24,716 bases of DNA from Desulfobulbaceae bacterium UBA2262 (GTDB taxonomy: Bacteria > Desulfobacterota > Desulfobulbia > Desulfobulbales > Desulfurivibrionaceae). The stretch covers positions 1,038 through 25,753 of the forward strand of contig DDXK01000034.1 of assembly GCA_002347185.1 (NCBI GenBank). The letters run 5' to 3'. A program made the position numbers and the translations under genes. Positions 1 through 6,361 of the stretch are shown here, one piece after another. Numbering within the stretch: position 1 is the stretch's first letter; the number at the start of each line of letters is the position of its first letter. Below the pieces are notes generated by a model that did no database searches, was not told the origin of the DNA, and saw only the letters and a list, made by a program, of their open reading frames with translations.

Positions 1-1233
1 CACGATGGCGTCGTCCACCAGCAGGCCGATGGAGATGACCAGGGCGAACATGGTCAGGGTGTTGATGGAAAAGCCGCTGGCCGCCAGCACCCCGAGGGTC
101 CCGAGCAGCACCACCGGCACGGCGATGGTGGGAATCAGGGTGGCCCGGAAGTTCTGGAGGAAGAGGAACATGATGATGAAGACCAGGCAGACCGCCTCGA
201 TCAGGGTCTGGATCACCTCTTCCATGGAGATCTTGACAAAAGGGGTGGTGTCGTAGGGATAGACCACCTTCATGCCGGGGGGAAAAAACTCTTCCAGCTC
301 CGCCATCTTGGCCTTGACCCGTTCCCCGGTATCCAGGGCGTTGGCCCCGGCGGCGAGCCGGATCGCCATGCCGCCGATGGGCTTGCCCTTGTAACGCGAC
401 TGCATATCGTAGTTTTCGGTGCCGATCCTGCATTCGGCCACATCCTTGAGGCGGACCGTGGAGCCATCGGCATTGGTGCGCAGGATAATGGCCTCGAACT
501 GTTCCGGGGTTTGCAGCAGGGTGCGGGCGGTGATGGTGGCGTTCAGCTGCTGCCCTGCCACCGCCGGGGCGGCGCCGAACTGACCGGCCGAGACCTGGGC
601 GTTCTGGGCCTGCAGCGCCGCGATGACGTCGGCCGGGGTCAGACGGAATTTTTTCAGCCGGTCCGGGTTGAGCCAGATGCGCATGGCGTTCTGGGAACCG
701 AAGAGCTGCAGCTCACCCACCCCTTCCAGGCGGCTGATGATGTCCTGGACATTGGAAACCATGTAGTCGCTCAGGGCGTTGCGGTCCATGGAACCGTCTT
801 CCGAAACCAGGCCGATGATGAGCAGGAAGTTCTTGGTGGATTTGACCACCGAAATCCCCTGGCGCTGCACCACCTGGGGCAGGAGCGGCACGGCCAGCTG
901 CAGCTTGTTCTGCACCTGCACCTGGGCGATGTTGGGATCGGTGCCGGCCCGGAAGGTGAGGTTGATGGCCACCGCCCCGGCGGAATCGCTGGTGGAGGAC
1001 ATGTAGATCAGGTTGTCGATGCCGTTCAGTTTCTGTTCGATGACCTGGGTGACGGTATCCTGCACGGTTTGAGCCGAAGCGCCCGGATACATGGCGTTGA
1101 TCGTGATCTGGGGCGGCGCGATGGGCGGGTACTGGGAAACCGGCAGGGTCTTGATCGCGAGCAACCCGGCCAGCATGACCATGATCGCGATGACCCAGGC
1201 AAAAATCGGGCGGTTGATGAAAAAACGGGGCAT
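1..1233 (-). CDS. RND efflux pump inner-membrane permease (AcrB/MexB-like, HAE1 family), N-terminal part, cut by window edge
   Basis: Proton-driven multidrug exporter of the inner membrane, expected to form a trimer and work with the adaptor encoded just upstream and an outer-membrane channel not seen here. The translation begins MPRFFINRPIFAWVIAI, the typical HAE1 start with the first membrane helix, followed by the conserved PVSQYPPIAPP stretch and the periplasmic porter domain (VQVQNKLQLA, QGISV, VSAGQFG). Near residues 340-411 it reaches the second and following membrane helices, then runs off the window in the FALVISIGLLVDDAIV region that holds the family's charged relay residues. 411 codons are present of about 1,040 in the family. 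The start at 1233 has an AGGAG ribosome site and lies 12 bases after the adaptor stop, so the two are surely co-transcribed. The family is clear; the substrate cannot be told. Confidence 0.95.
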   Translation of the reverse strand, partial: MPRFFINRPIFAWVIAIMVMLAGLLAIKTLPVSQYPPIAPPQITINAMYPGASAQTVQDTVTQVIEQKLNGIDNLIYMSSTSDSAGAVAINLTFRAGTDPNIAQVQVQNKLQLAVPLLPQVVQRQGISVVKSTKNFLLIIGLVSEDGSMDRNALSDYMVSNVQDIISRLEGVGELQLFGSQNAMRIWLNPDRLKKFRLTPADVIAALQAQNAQVSAGQFGAAPAVAGQQLNATITARTLLQTPEQFEAIILRTNADGSTVRLKDVAECRIGTENYDMQSRYKGKPIGGMAIRLAAGANALDTGERVKAKMAELEEFFPPGMKVVYPYDTTPFVKISMEEVIQTLIEAVCLVFIIMFLFLQNFRATLIPTIAVPVVLLGTLGVLAASGFSINTLTMFALVISIGLLVDDAIV

Positions 1234-1245
1234 GGGAAGACTCCT

Positions 1246-2448
1246 TTACTTTTGAACCGCCTGAGACTGCCCTTGACCGGCAGGGGAGGGTTCCGGCACG
1301 GCGCCGAAGGGTACCGCCTTGACCCGGGTGCCGGGACGCGCCTTCTGGATCCCCTCCAGGATCACCCTGTCGCCCGCCTTGAGCCCTTCGCTGACCAGCC
1401 ACTTGTCACCAACCGTCCGCGAAACCTTGATGAGCCGCGGCTCCACCTTTTCCTCGGCGCCGACCACCATGACCATGGCCTCGCCCTTGGGATTCCGGCT
1501 CACCCCGCGCTGCGGCACCAGAATCGCCTGCTCGCTGACCCCTTCCTGCACAACGGCGCGGACAAACATGCCCGGCAGCAGGAGCAGCTCCGGATTGGGG
1601 AAGAGCGCCCGCAGGGTCACCGAGCCGGTCGCCTCTTCCACGCTCACCTCGCTGAATTTCATGGTCCCGGCCAGGGGATAGGGGGTGCCGTCTTCCAGCA
1701 GCAGCCCGACCCGTGCCTGGCTGGCCGCATCCTCCCTGAGGGCGCCGGCGGCCAGGTCACGTTTCAGGCGCAACAGTTCGGCGCTGGACTGGCTCACATC
1801 CACGTAGACCGGATCGAGCTGCTGGATGGTGGCCAGGGCCTGGGTCTGGTTCGCGGTCACCAAGGCGCCGGGGGTTACGGCCGAACGGCCGATCCGCCCG
1901 GAAATTGGTGCGCTGATGCGGGTGTAGTCAAGATTGATCCGGGCGGCCTGCGCCGCCGCCCGGGCCGCGGCCACCTCGGCCTCGGCCTGTTTGCAGAGCG
2001 CGTGGGCGTCATCGTACTCCTGCTGGCTCACGGCCTTGATCGCCGCCAGCTCCCGGAAACGCTCCTCCTTGAGCCGGGCCGGAATCAGATTGGCCTCGGC
2101 CCTGGCCAGGGCGGCCTCGGCGCTGGCATAAGCAGCCTGGTAGGTGGCGGGGTCGATCTGATAAAGGGCCTGCCCCGCCTTCACCTCGGACCCTTCGGTG
2201 AAGAGCCTTTGCTGGACGATCCCCCCCACCTGGGGCCGCACCTCCGCGAGCAGGTGCGGGGTGACTCGGCCCGACAGCTCCATGCTGACGGGAACCCGCT
2301 GGGCATGCACCTCCAGCACCGACACCTCGGGCGTTGCCCCCTGGGACATGCCGGCCTTCTGGGGCTCCCTGCCGCAGCCGGTAACAAGCAGCCCCAGAAG
2401 CACTGCCCCGACGACCGCGATCCTTTTTCTTCCTTGCGTGCTCTTCAT
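1246..2448 (-). CDS. RND efflux periplasmic adaptor (membrane fusion protein, AcrA/MexA-like) lipoprotein
   Basis: Periplasmic adaptor that bridges the RND permease downstream and an outer-membrane channel. The 400-aa product starts with a basic stretch and hydrophobic helix ending in a lipobox (LLVTGC, Cys about residue 25), so it should be lipidated and anchored in the inner membrane. It then shows the lipoyl/beta-barrel order of the family: VRPQVGGIVQQRLFTEGSEVKAG, an alpha-hairpin rich in Ala/Glu, LDYTRISAPISGRIG, and the C-terminal domain with LVPQRGVSRNPKG. The start at 2448 was preferred over an in-frame upstream ATG at 2490 because it has a GAGGAAG ribosome site and gives a correct signal peptide; the upstream ATG falls inside the palindromic operator at 2479-2490. 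The order tetR-adaptor-permease suggests local control by the TetR protein. Confidence 0.95.
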   Translation of the reverse strand: MKSTQGRKRIAVVGAVLLGLLVTGCGREPQKAGMSQGATPEVSVLEVHAQRVPVSMELSGRVTPHLLAEVRPQVGGIVQQRLFTEGSEVKAGQALYQIDPATYQAAYASAEAALARAEANLIPARLKEERFRELAAIKAVSQQEYDDAHALCKQAEAEVAAARAAAQAARINLDYTRISAPISGRIGRSAVTPGALVTANQTQALATIQQLDPVYVDVSQSSAELLRLKRDLAAGALREDAASQARVGLLLEDGTPYPLAGTMKFSEVSVEEATGSVTLRALFPNPELLLLPGMFVRAVVQEGVSEQAILVPQRGVSRNPKGEAMVMVVGAEEKVEPRLIKVSRTVGDKWLVSEGLKAGDRVILEGIQKARPGTRVKAVPFGAVPEPSPAGQGQSQAVQK

Positions 2449-2478
2449 GACTTCCTCTTCAGTCAGAGCCCGGGAGCG

Positions 2479-2490
2479 GTGAATATTCAC
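2479..2490. promoter_or_regulatory. Palindromic operator upstream of the RND adaptor (probable TetR site 1)
   Basis: GTGAATATTCAC is a perfect 12-bp palindrome in the 71-bp gap between the tetR stop and the adaptor start, 30 bases before the adaptor ATG. Its core TGAATATTCA is identical to that of the palindrome in front of tetR itself (3115-3132). A shared palindrome at both places is what a TetR regulator of a neighbouring pump should bind. Binding is inferred. Confidence 0.7.
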
Positions 2491-2519
2491 TCCTCTCCGG
2501 GCGGGATTCTTCTTTATCT

Positions 2520-3095
2520 TCAGCGCCGGATGCCGTCCCAGCAGGCCGCGACGGTTTTTGCCATCAGGGCGTCATCCACCCTGGTGAAATCAAGGATATG
2601 GTCCCGCACCACGGCGAAAATGGGACCAAAGGCCAGGGCGCAGAGGACGGTGACCGGCAGCTCTTTCACCACCTGCTGGGAGATGCCGTCCTCGAAGAGG
2701 GCGCGGAAGGTCTCCCGCTCCCCGCCCTCCCCCAGGAGGCGGGCGCGGCGCAGCGCAGCGCCGTAGGGGGAGTTGTGGAACTGCTCCACATAGCGGAAAT
2801 CGAGGGGGTTTTCGATGCAGTAGCGCAGCAGGGCGGCGCCGAGATGGAGAAACCGCTCCCGGATAGGACGGGCCGGCTCGTAGCCCCGCAGGATGAAGGG
2901 ATAAAGCCTTTCCTCGATCTCCTGATAAAGCGCGGCGATGAGGATATCCTTGTTGGCAAAGTAGCGGTAAATCGTGCCGGCGCCGACCCCGGCCCGGCTG
3001 GCGATCATGGCGATGGGCGCGCCGTGGAATCCGTGCTCGGCGATGATCTCCAGGGCAGCGCGCACAATCTCTTCGCGTTTTTCGCTCTTCGACAT
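2520..3095 (-). CDS. TetR/AcrR family transcriptional regulator
   Basis: A 191-aa dimeric repressor type. The N-terminal third is a TetR helix-turn-helix: KREEIVRAALEIIAEHG, then IASRAGVGAGTIYRYFANKDIL at about residues 32-53, which is the recognition segment. The rest is an alpha-helical ligand domain with a conserved-looking FRYVEQFHNSP segment. The start at 3095 has a strong GGAGGAG ribosome site 4 bases away. It is the first gene of a minus-strand set with the RND adaptor and permease. A perfect 18-bp palindrome lies 20 bases upstream over the probable transcription start, and a second copy of the core precedes the adaptor, so it very likely represses both itself and the pump. The inducer is unknown. 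Confidence 0.95.
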   Translation of the reverse strand: MSKSEKREEIVRAALEIIAEHGFHGAPIAMIASRAGVGAGTIYRYFANKDILIAALYQEIEERLYPFILRGYEPARPIRERFLHLGAALLRYCIENPLDFRYVEQFHNSPYGAALRRARLLGEGGERETFRALFEDGISQQVVKELPVTVLCALAFGPIFAVVRDHILDFTRVDDALMAKTVAACWDGIRR

Positions 3096-3114
3096 GGCTC
3101 CTCCGTTCGTGTCC

Positions 3115-3132
3115 GGAATGAATATTCATTCC
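3115..3132. promoter_or_regulatory. 18-bp perfect palindromic operator in front of tetR (site 2)
   Basis: GGAATGAATATTCATTCC is a perfect inverted repeat located 20 bases upstream of the tetR ATG on the minus strand. It overlaps the expected transcription start just downstream of the promoter at 3131-3159, which is ideal for autorepression. The central ten bases match site 1 at 2479-2490. Confidence 0.75.
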
Positions 3133-3159
3133 CTTAGCCGATGCGCGTCCCCCTGTCAA
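3131..3159 (-). promoter_or_regulatory. Probable promoter of the tetR-RND operon
   Basis: Read on the minus strand, a consensus -35 TTGACA (3154-3159) is followed after 17 bases by TAAGGG (3131-3136) as a weak -10. The palindrome at 3115-3132 overlaps the -10 edge and start site. Confidence 0.5.
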
Positions 3160-3190
3160 GGGCGCACTCGCGACAGCCTGCTTTCCCGGG

Positions 3191-3232
3191 AAATAAAAAA
3201 GCGGAGATCGATTGGCCGTCGATCTCCGCTTT
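3191..3232 (-). terminator. Rho-independent terminator of tRNA-Pro
   Basis: A 14-bp perfect stem (3198-3211 with 3219-3232, arms AAAGCGGAGATCGA) with a 7-base loop is followed on the minus strand by TTTTTTATTT. It lies 30 bases past the tRNA-Pro 3' end. Confidence 0.85.
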
Positions 3233-3261
3233 CAGGTCAGCCCAGAAGGAACTCAGAAACA

Positions 3262-3339
3262 TGGTCGGGGCGAGAGGATTCGAACCTCCGGCCTCCTGCT
3301 CCCAAGGCAGGCGCGCTAACCAGACTGCGCTACGCCCCG
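3262..3339 (-). tRNA. tRNA-Pro (anticodon TGG)
   Basis: A cloverleaf can be folded by eye on the minus strand. The 7-bp acceptor stem is CGGGGCG/CGCCCCG with discriminator A and an encoded CCA at 3262-3264. The anticodon stem CCTGC/GCAGG surrounds loop CTTGGGA, giving anticodon TGG, and the T loop is GGTTCGAATCC. Length 78 including CCA. Confidence 0.95.
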
Positions 3340-3362
3340 ACACGGGGTTTTGGGAAAGGTGT

Positions 3363-3391
3363 TTATTAGCACTATGTCCTGGTACGGTCAA
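3363..3391 (-). promoter_or_regulatory. Probable promoter of tRNA-Pro
   Basis: On the minus strand, TTGACC (3386-3391), a 17-base spacer and TAATAA (3363-3368) stand 24 bases before the mature 5' end of tRNA-Pro. Confidence 0.6.
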
Positions 3392-3436
3392 GGAAAAAAG
3401 GGGCTCCGCCCCCTGCGCGTTTTCTCGCTAAAACTA

Positions 3437-3465
3437 TTGACGCCTTGTTTTGCACTTGCTATATT
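3437..3465 (+). promoter_or_regulatory. Promoter of tRNA-Asn
   Basis: TTGACG (3437-3442), a 17-base spacer and TATATT (3460-3465) form a near-consensus sigma-70-type promoter ending 23 bases before the tRNA-Asn 5' end. Confidence 0.8.
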
Positions 3466-3488
3466 GCCGGCGTTCCAATGAATACCGA

Positions 3489-3564
3489 TCCCGGGTAGCT
3501 CAGTCGGTAGAGCAGGTGACTGTTAATCACCCTGTCGGGGGTTCGAATCCCTCCCCGGGAGCCA
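3489..3564 (+). tRNA. tRNA-Asn (anticodon GTT), integration site of the downstream element
   Basis: The 76-nt cloverleaf has acceptor stem TCCCGGG/CCCGGGA, discriminator G, encoded CCA (3562-3564), and anticodon loop CTGTTAA giving GTT. Its T-loop/acceptor 3' part contains GAATCCCTCCCCG, repeated at 10145-10157. A P4-type integrase gene starts 190 bases downstream. The 3' end of this tRNA is therefore the left attachment site of the element, and the tRNA remains intact. Confidence 0.95.
3545..3557 (+). repeat. attL core (13-bp direct repeat inside tRNA-Asn)
   Basis: GAATCCCTCCCCG in the T arm/acceptor arm of tRNA-Asn recurs exactly at 10145-10157, on the far side of the integrase-primase gene block. 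With a tyrosine integrase immediately downstream this is the expected att core. Its exact limits are not resolved. Confidence 0.75.
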
Positions 3565-3595
3565 GAAGACAATGCGACACCATCCGGTATCGTCC

Positions 3596-3633
3596 AAAAA
3601 ACCCGCTTCCACCTAAGGAAAGCGGGTTTTTTA
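3596..3633 (+). terminator. Rho-independent terminator after tRNA-Asn (supplied by the element)
   Basis: AACCCGCTTCC pairs with GGAAAGCGGGTT (one bulge) and is followed by a T run; the flanking A run makes it potentially bidirectional. It lies inside the inserted element, so it appears to have replaced the tRNA's own terminator, now stranded at 10170-10203. Confidence 0.8.
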
Positions 3634-3675
3634 TTGTCCGACAACATCCGCTCTGATATGCTGAAATCCAGAAAG

Positions 3676-3743
3676 TTTAGGGGCCTTTTTAGGGCCACAG
3701 CCACCTAGCCAGAAAGGAGGCCCCCAAAAAAGCATCTTTCTGG
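3676..3743. promoter_or_regulatory. Integrase arm-type sites and hairpin over the integrase ribosome site
   Basis: TTTAGGGGCCTTTTT (3676-3690) is repeated exactly at 10065-10079 near the right end of the element. GCCCCCAAAAA (3720-3730) is the inverse of TTTTTGGGGGC at 10075-10085. Such repeats near both ends are what integrase arm-binding sites look like. An 8-bp inverted repeat CCAGAAAG/CTTTCTGG (3709-3716, 3736-3743) ends in the GGAGG of the integrase ribosome site and might hide it in the mRNA. Function is inferred. Confidence 0.5.
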
Positions 3744-3754
3744 AGGAAAAGCCA

Positions 3755-4990
3755 ATGCCCAAGCGGATCACGCCCCTTACCGACCTTCAAGCCCGCAACG
3801 CCAAACCCAAGGAAAAAGAGTACAAGCTGTCAGACGGTGGGGGCCTTTACTTGCTTGTGACCCCTACGGGCGGCAAGCTGTGGCGGCTCAAATACCGTTT
3901 TGGGGGCCTGGAAAAGAAAATCGCTTTGGGGGCCTTCCCTGAGGTGGGCCTGTCCGATGCCCGCCAGAAACGAGAAGACGCCAGGGAACAGATTGCCCAA
4001 GGGGTTGACCCTGGAGCGGCCAGGAAGCAGAAGGCCATGGCCCACATCCTGGAACAATCCACCTTTGAAAGCGTGGCCCGGGAGTGGCACAAGAAATTTC
4101 TCTCCCGCTGGTCAGAAGGCCACGCTGTCACGATCCTTACCCGCCTGGAGCGGGACATTTTCCCCCACATCGGCTACCGGCCCATTGGCGAGATAACCGC
4201 GCCGGAAATGGCGGCCGCGTTGCGCCGTGTCGAGGCCCGTTCTATCGAGACGGCGCACCGGCTCAGAAACACCTGCCGCCAGATATTCAGCTATGCCGTT
4301 GCGGGTGGCCTTGCCATGGCAAACCCGGCGGCGGATTTGCGGGAAGCCCTGGCCCCCATGCCGCAACCAAAACACATGCCCGCCCCCACAGACCCGAAAG
4401 ACGTTGCCCCTCTCCTGCGCATACTTGGCGACTATGACGGCTCTTTCGTGACGCGCTGCGCACTGCGCCTTGCGCCCCTGGTTTTTGTCCGGCCCGGCGA
4501 GTTGCGCACCATGCAATGGGCGGACGTTGACCTGGAAAAAGGCGAGTGGGCCTATACCGCCAACAAGACCAAGACCCCGCACATTGTCCCACTTTCCCGC
4601 CAAGCCGTGGCGATCCTGGAAGACCTCTATCAACTTACCGGCACCGGCAAATATGCCTTTCCTTCCGCCCGCTCTGCTGCCCGGCCCATGAGCAACAATA
4701 CCGTCAACGCGGCCATGCGGCGCATGGGTCTTGATACGCGCACGGAGATCACCGGCCACGGCTTCCGGGCAATGGCCCGCACCATCCTGGATGAAGTGTT
4801 GGGCTTCCGGCCCGACTTCATAGAACACCAGCTTGCCCATGCGGTACGCGATCCCCTGGGCCGGGCCTACAACCGCACGGCGCACCTGCCCGAGCGGCGG
4901 AAGATGATGCAGGCCTGGGCGGACTATCTGGACCGGCTGGCGGCGGGCGAGGAAAACAAGGTGGTGCCGATCCGGGCGGCGGCAAGGTGA
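3755..4990 (+). CDS. int: P4-type tyrosine integrase with DUF4102 arm-binding domain
   Basis: Site-specific recombinase that inserts and excises the element at tRNA-Asn. The 411-aa product has the usual length and order: an N-terminal DUF4102-type arm-binding domain (residues about 5-90, LSDGGGLYLLVTPTGGKLWR), a core-binding SAM-like domain (about 100-190), and a catalytic domain. The catalytic residues can be read: Arg246 in VRPGELR, a Lys in NKTKTPH (271 or 273), His335 and Arg338 in HGFR, His362 in QLAHAV, and the nucleophile Tyr372 in RAYNRT. All are present, so the enzyme should be active. The start at 3755 follows GGAGG with 8 bases of spacing. It lies 190 bases from the end of the tRNA, the standard position for this family. 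Confidence 0.96.
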   Translation: MPKRITPLTDLQARNAKPKEKEYKLSDGGGLYLLVTPTGGKLWRLKYRFGGLEKKIALGAFPEVGLSDARQKREDAREQIAQGVDPGAARKQKAMAHILEQSTFESVAREWHKKFLSRWSEGHAVTILTRLERDIFPHIGYRPIGEITAPEMAAALRRVEARSIETAHRLRNTCRQIFSYAVAGGLAMANPAADLREALAPMPQPKHMPAPTDPKDVAPLLRILGDYDGSFVTRCALRLAPLVFVRPGELRTMQWADVDLEKGEWAYTANKTKTPHIVPLSRQAVAILEDLYQLTGTGKYAFPSARSAARPMSNNTVNAAMRRMGLDTRTEITGHGFRAMARTILDEVLGFRPDFIEHQLAHAVRDPLGRAYNRTAHLPERRKMMQAWADYLDRLAAGEENKVVPIRAAAR

Positions 4991-5027
4991 TGGCTGGTAC
5001 AGGCGGCAAGGGGTAATGCCTGTGCCG

Positions 5028-5040
5028 GGTATACTATACC
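5028..5040. promoter_or_regulatory. Palindrome GGTATACTATACC, possible regulator site
   Basis: A perfect palindrome around a central C. The shared core TATACTRT, with G or C on each side, returns at 6048-6059 (inverted) and 6105-6116, around the start of the alpA gene. It may be an operator of an element-encoded regulator, or the TATACT could simply act as a -10 box. Confidence 0.35.
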
Positions 5041-5067
5041 CCCCTTTTCTATAATAAATAAAGGGAA

Positions 5068-5167
5068 GGTCACAACGGTCACAACGGTCACAAATTCAGA
5101 ACTGCCGGGCCTTTCCGGGAATGACCTTTGAAAAGGAAAGGTCACGAAGGTCACGGCGAAAGGTCAC
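5068..5167. repeat. Left GGTCAC iteron cluster (possible replication or excision control site)
   Basis: GGTCAC occurs at 5068, 5077 and 5086 with an exact 9-base period (GGTCACAAC twice, then GGTCACAAA), and again at 5140, 5149 (9-base period) and 5162. TGACCTTT at 5122-5129 is inverted against AAAGGTCA at 5137-5144. The 11-mer TGACCTTTGAA (5122-5132) is repeated at 9943-9953 in the right cluster. Phased short repeats next to an AT-rich stretch resemble replication iterons. Binding by the primase/ATPase gene products is an inference. Confidence 0.7.
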
Positions 5168-5199
5168 AAAACAGGAATTCCCCGGATGCCGGGGAGTGT

Positions 5200-5254
5200 C
5201 AGACCGGCTAGGATGGCCCCCGAAAGGCCGCTACCCTGGCGGCTTGCCGGTCTG
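5200..5254 (+). ncRNA. Predicted structured RNA element / nested hairpin of the island
   Basis: A perfect 9-bp outer stem CAGACCGGC (5200-5208) / GCCGGTCTG (5246-5254) encloses either GGCC/GGCC (5215-5218, 5226-5229) or GCCGC/GCGGC (5227-5231, 5239-5243). The two inner stems are mutually exclusive. The outer stem is followed by GTTTCTTT, so it might act as a terminator or as the leader of the gene starting at 5292. No known RNA family was recognised. Confidence 0.4.
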
Positions 5255-5291
5255 GTTTCTTTATCAGGGGCAACCATAGGGAGGTTGCGGA

Positions 5292-5987
5292 ATGGATTCA
5301 TGGCAAACGAAGTTGACACTCCGGGAACTTGCCGACCGCTGGGGCAAAGATGAAGGTATCTTGCTCAGCATGGCGGCAGATGGACTGCTGCGGCTGTCCA
5401 CGCATCTTGTGGACAAAATTCTAGAGCTAGATGGGACAAAGTACACGGGCTTTGCTGGCATCCGAAGCGAGGATGCGGAAATTTTCCGGCGCGTCTATGA
5501 ATTCGAGCTTCATGAGTCTGCCCCCAAAAATCGGCCTGTAAAGATACACGAGGTCATCGGCCCTGATGGCAAGGTGTTTGGTCTGTGTCAGAGCGTGATT
5601 ATTCAGAGAGCAACATCAGGAAACAGTTGGACCGGGCAGCCATCACGCCGCGAAGCACGGGAGTTTCGACGAAATCTTGATATCAATCTCTTCAGGAGTG
5701 ATCTTGTCGTGCTTAAAGAGGAGATAGAGCGCCTGGAGGATTTATACCCGGAATTGTCTCTAAGACAGAAGAACGGCGGAGAGCTTCACCCGTCTGAGCG
5801 AAAAAGCCTTTTGAAAATGATTCTGGGAATGGCCGTTGGAGGATACACCTACAACCCAGATCAGAAGAAAAGCAATGTTCCCAAGGAAATTGCGGATGAT
5901 GTCGCAAAAGTAGATATGAGCATTGATCCAGATACCGTCCGAAAATGGTTGAAAGAAGCGGCCAATCTCCCTAAAGAGGACTGGTAG
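5292..5987 (+). CDS. Element-encoded protein of unknown function (231 aa)
   Basis: I do not assign a function. The N-terminus (LTLRELADRWGKDEGILLSM, about residues 8-27) looks like a helix-turn-helix or helical DNA-binding segment. The middle is charged with a short coiled-coil-like stretch (LVVLKEEIERLEDLYPEL). The C-terminal 70 residues (ERKSLLKMILGMAVGGYTYNP, then VDMSIDPDTVRKWLKEA) resemble a tail I have seen in small proteins of phage and satellite elements. The start at 5292 has a GGGAGG ribosome site 7 bases upstream. The gene is visibly more AT-rich than its neighbours, and it sits alone between the left iterons and the alpA operon, where an accessory or immunity gene might be placed. 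Confidence 0.8.
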   Translation: MDSWQTKLTLRELADRWGKDEGILLSMAADGLLRLSTHLVDKILELDGTKYTGFAGIRSEDAEIFRRVYEFELHESAPKNRPVKIHEVIGPDGKVFGLCQSVIIQRATSGNSWTGQPSRREAREFRRNLDINLFRSDLVVLKEEIERLEDLYPELSLRQKNGGELHPSERKSLLKMILGMAVGGYTYNPDQKKSNVPKEIADDVAKVDMSIDPDTVRKWLKEAANLPKEDW

Positions 5988-5991
5988 GAGA

Positions 5992-6014
5992 AACCGAATA
6001 ACCGCCGTTCGGTT
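5992..6014 (+). terminator. Weak hairpin after the 231-aa gene, possible terminator
   Basis: AACCGAA (5992-5998) pairs with TTCGGTT (6008-6014) with a 9-base loop and is followed by TT only. It lies 5 bases after the stop codon. The next hairpin, GCCGA/TCGGC around 6024-6034, is also short. The T run is poor. Confidence 0.3.
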
Positions 6015-6047
6015 TTGGCAAAAGCCGAATCGGCCACAAAGCAGCAA

Positions 6048-6116
6048 GCACAGTATAGCATGACCTCGAAGCCTACCGATAACCGGCGGGCGTAAACAAA
6101 TGAGGCTATACTATGC
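6048..6116. promoter_or_regulatory. Two inverted TATACT-type sites in front of alpA
   Basis: GCACAGTATAGC (6048-6059) and GCTATACTATGC (6105-6116) are oppositely oriented versions of one motif, about 57 bases apart centre to centre. The second covers the alpA start codon at 6113. With the palindrome at 5028-5040 they define GSTATACTRTRC. They may be operators through which an element regulator (perhaps AlpA itself) controls the operon. Confidence 0.35.
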
Positions 6117-6361
6117 AGAGTAACACCCTCCCCCCTACCGGATTTATCCGGCTCCCCGCCATAATAGGCGACCCGAAAGCGAACCCGCCAATTCCCGCAA
6201 TCATCCCGGTTTCCGCAAGCACCTGGTGGCATAAGTGCAAGACTGACCCGGCTTGGCCGCAACCAGTAAAACTTTCTGCCCGTTGTACCGCCTGGAAAGT
6301 GGCGGATGTATTGGCCCTTGTCGAAAGGCTCGCTCAAGAGGCAAAGGAGGTGGCGGCATGA
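6113..6361 (+). CDS. AlpA-like DNA-binding regulator / excisionase
   Basis: A small winged-helix/MerR-like DNA-binding protein of the AlpA type. In P4-like and CP4-57-like elements such proteins activate or repress the integrase and assist excision. The 82-aa product has the family features: GFIRLPAIIG near the start, an ISRSTWW-like segment here read as VSASTWWHKCK (residues about 33-43), WPQPVKL, then TAWKVADVLALVERL, the equivalent of the usual AWxxxDI. The start ATG at 6113 follows GAGG (6102-6105) and overlaps a TATACT-type site, so autoregulation at translation start or promoter is possible. Its TGA overlaps the next ATG (ATGA), opening a chain of coupled genes. Confidence 0.85.
   Translation: MQSNTLPPTGFIRLPAIIGDPKANPPIPAIIPVSASTWWHKCKTDPAWPQPVKLSARCTAWKVADVLALVERLAQEAKEVAA

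Larger units (their letters stand above)
4991..5291. other. Non-coding region after the integrase: hairpins, left iteron cluster, structured element
   Basis: No gene is seen. After the integrase stop there is an imperfect 9-bp hairpin (4996-5004/5018-5026, one G-U pair), then the palindrome GGTATACTATACC (5028-5040), an AT-rich stretch, the left GGTCAC iterons (5068-5167), and a stable nested hairpin (5200-5254). The ribosome site GGGAGG of the next gene is at 5279-5284. The hairpin at 4996 may end integrase transcription but lacks a clean T run. Confidence 0.6.

Noticed and set aside
511..2766. 751-codon open frame on the plus strand across the RND adaptor and tetR
   Set aside because: It is antisense to two clear genes in GC-rich DNA, has low-complexity composition (His, Gly, Arg, Gln) and no ribosome site.
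5068..5167. CRISPR array
   Set aside because: The repeat units are only 6-9 bases and abut each other, with no spacers of constant length and no cas genes in the window.
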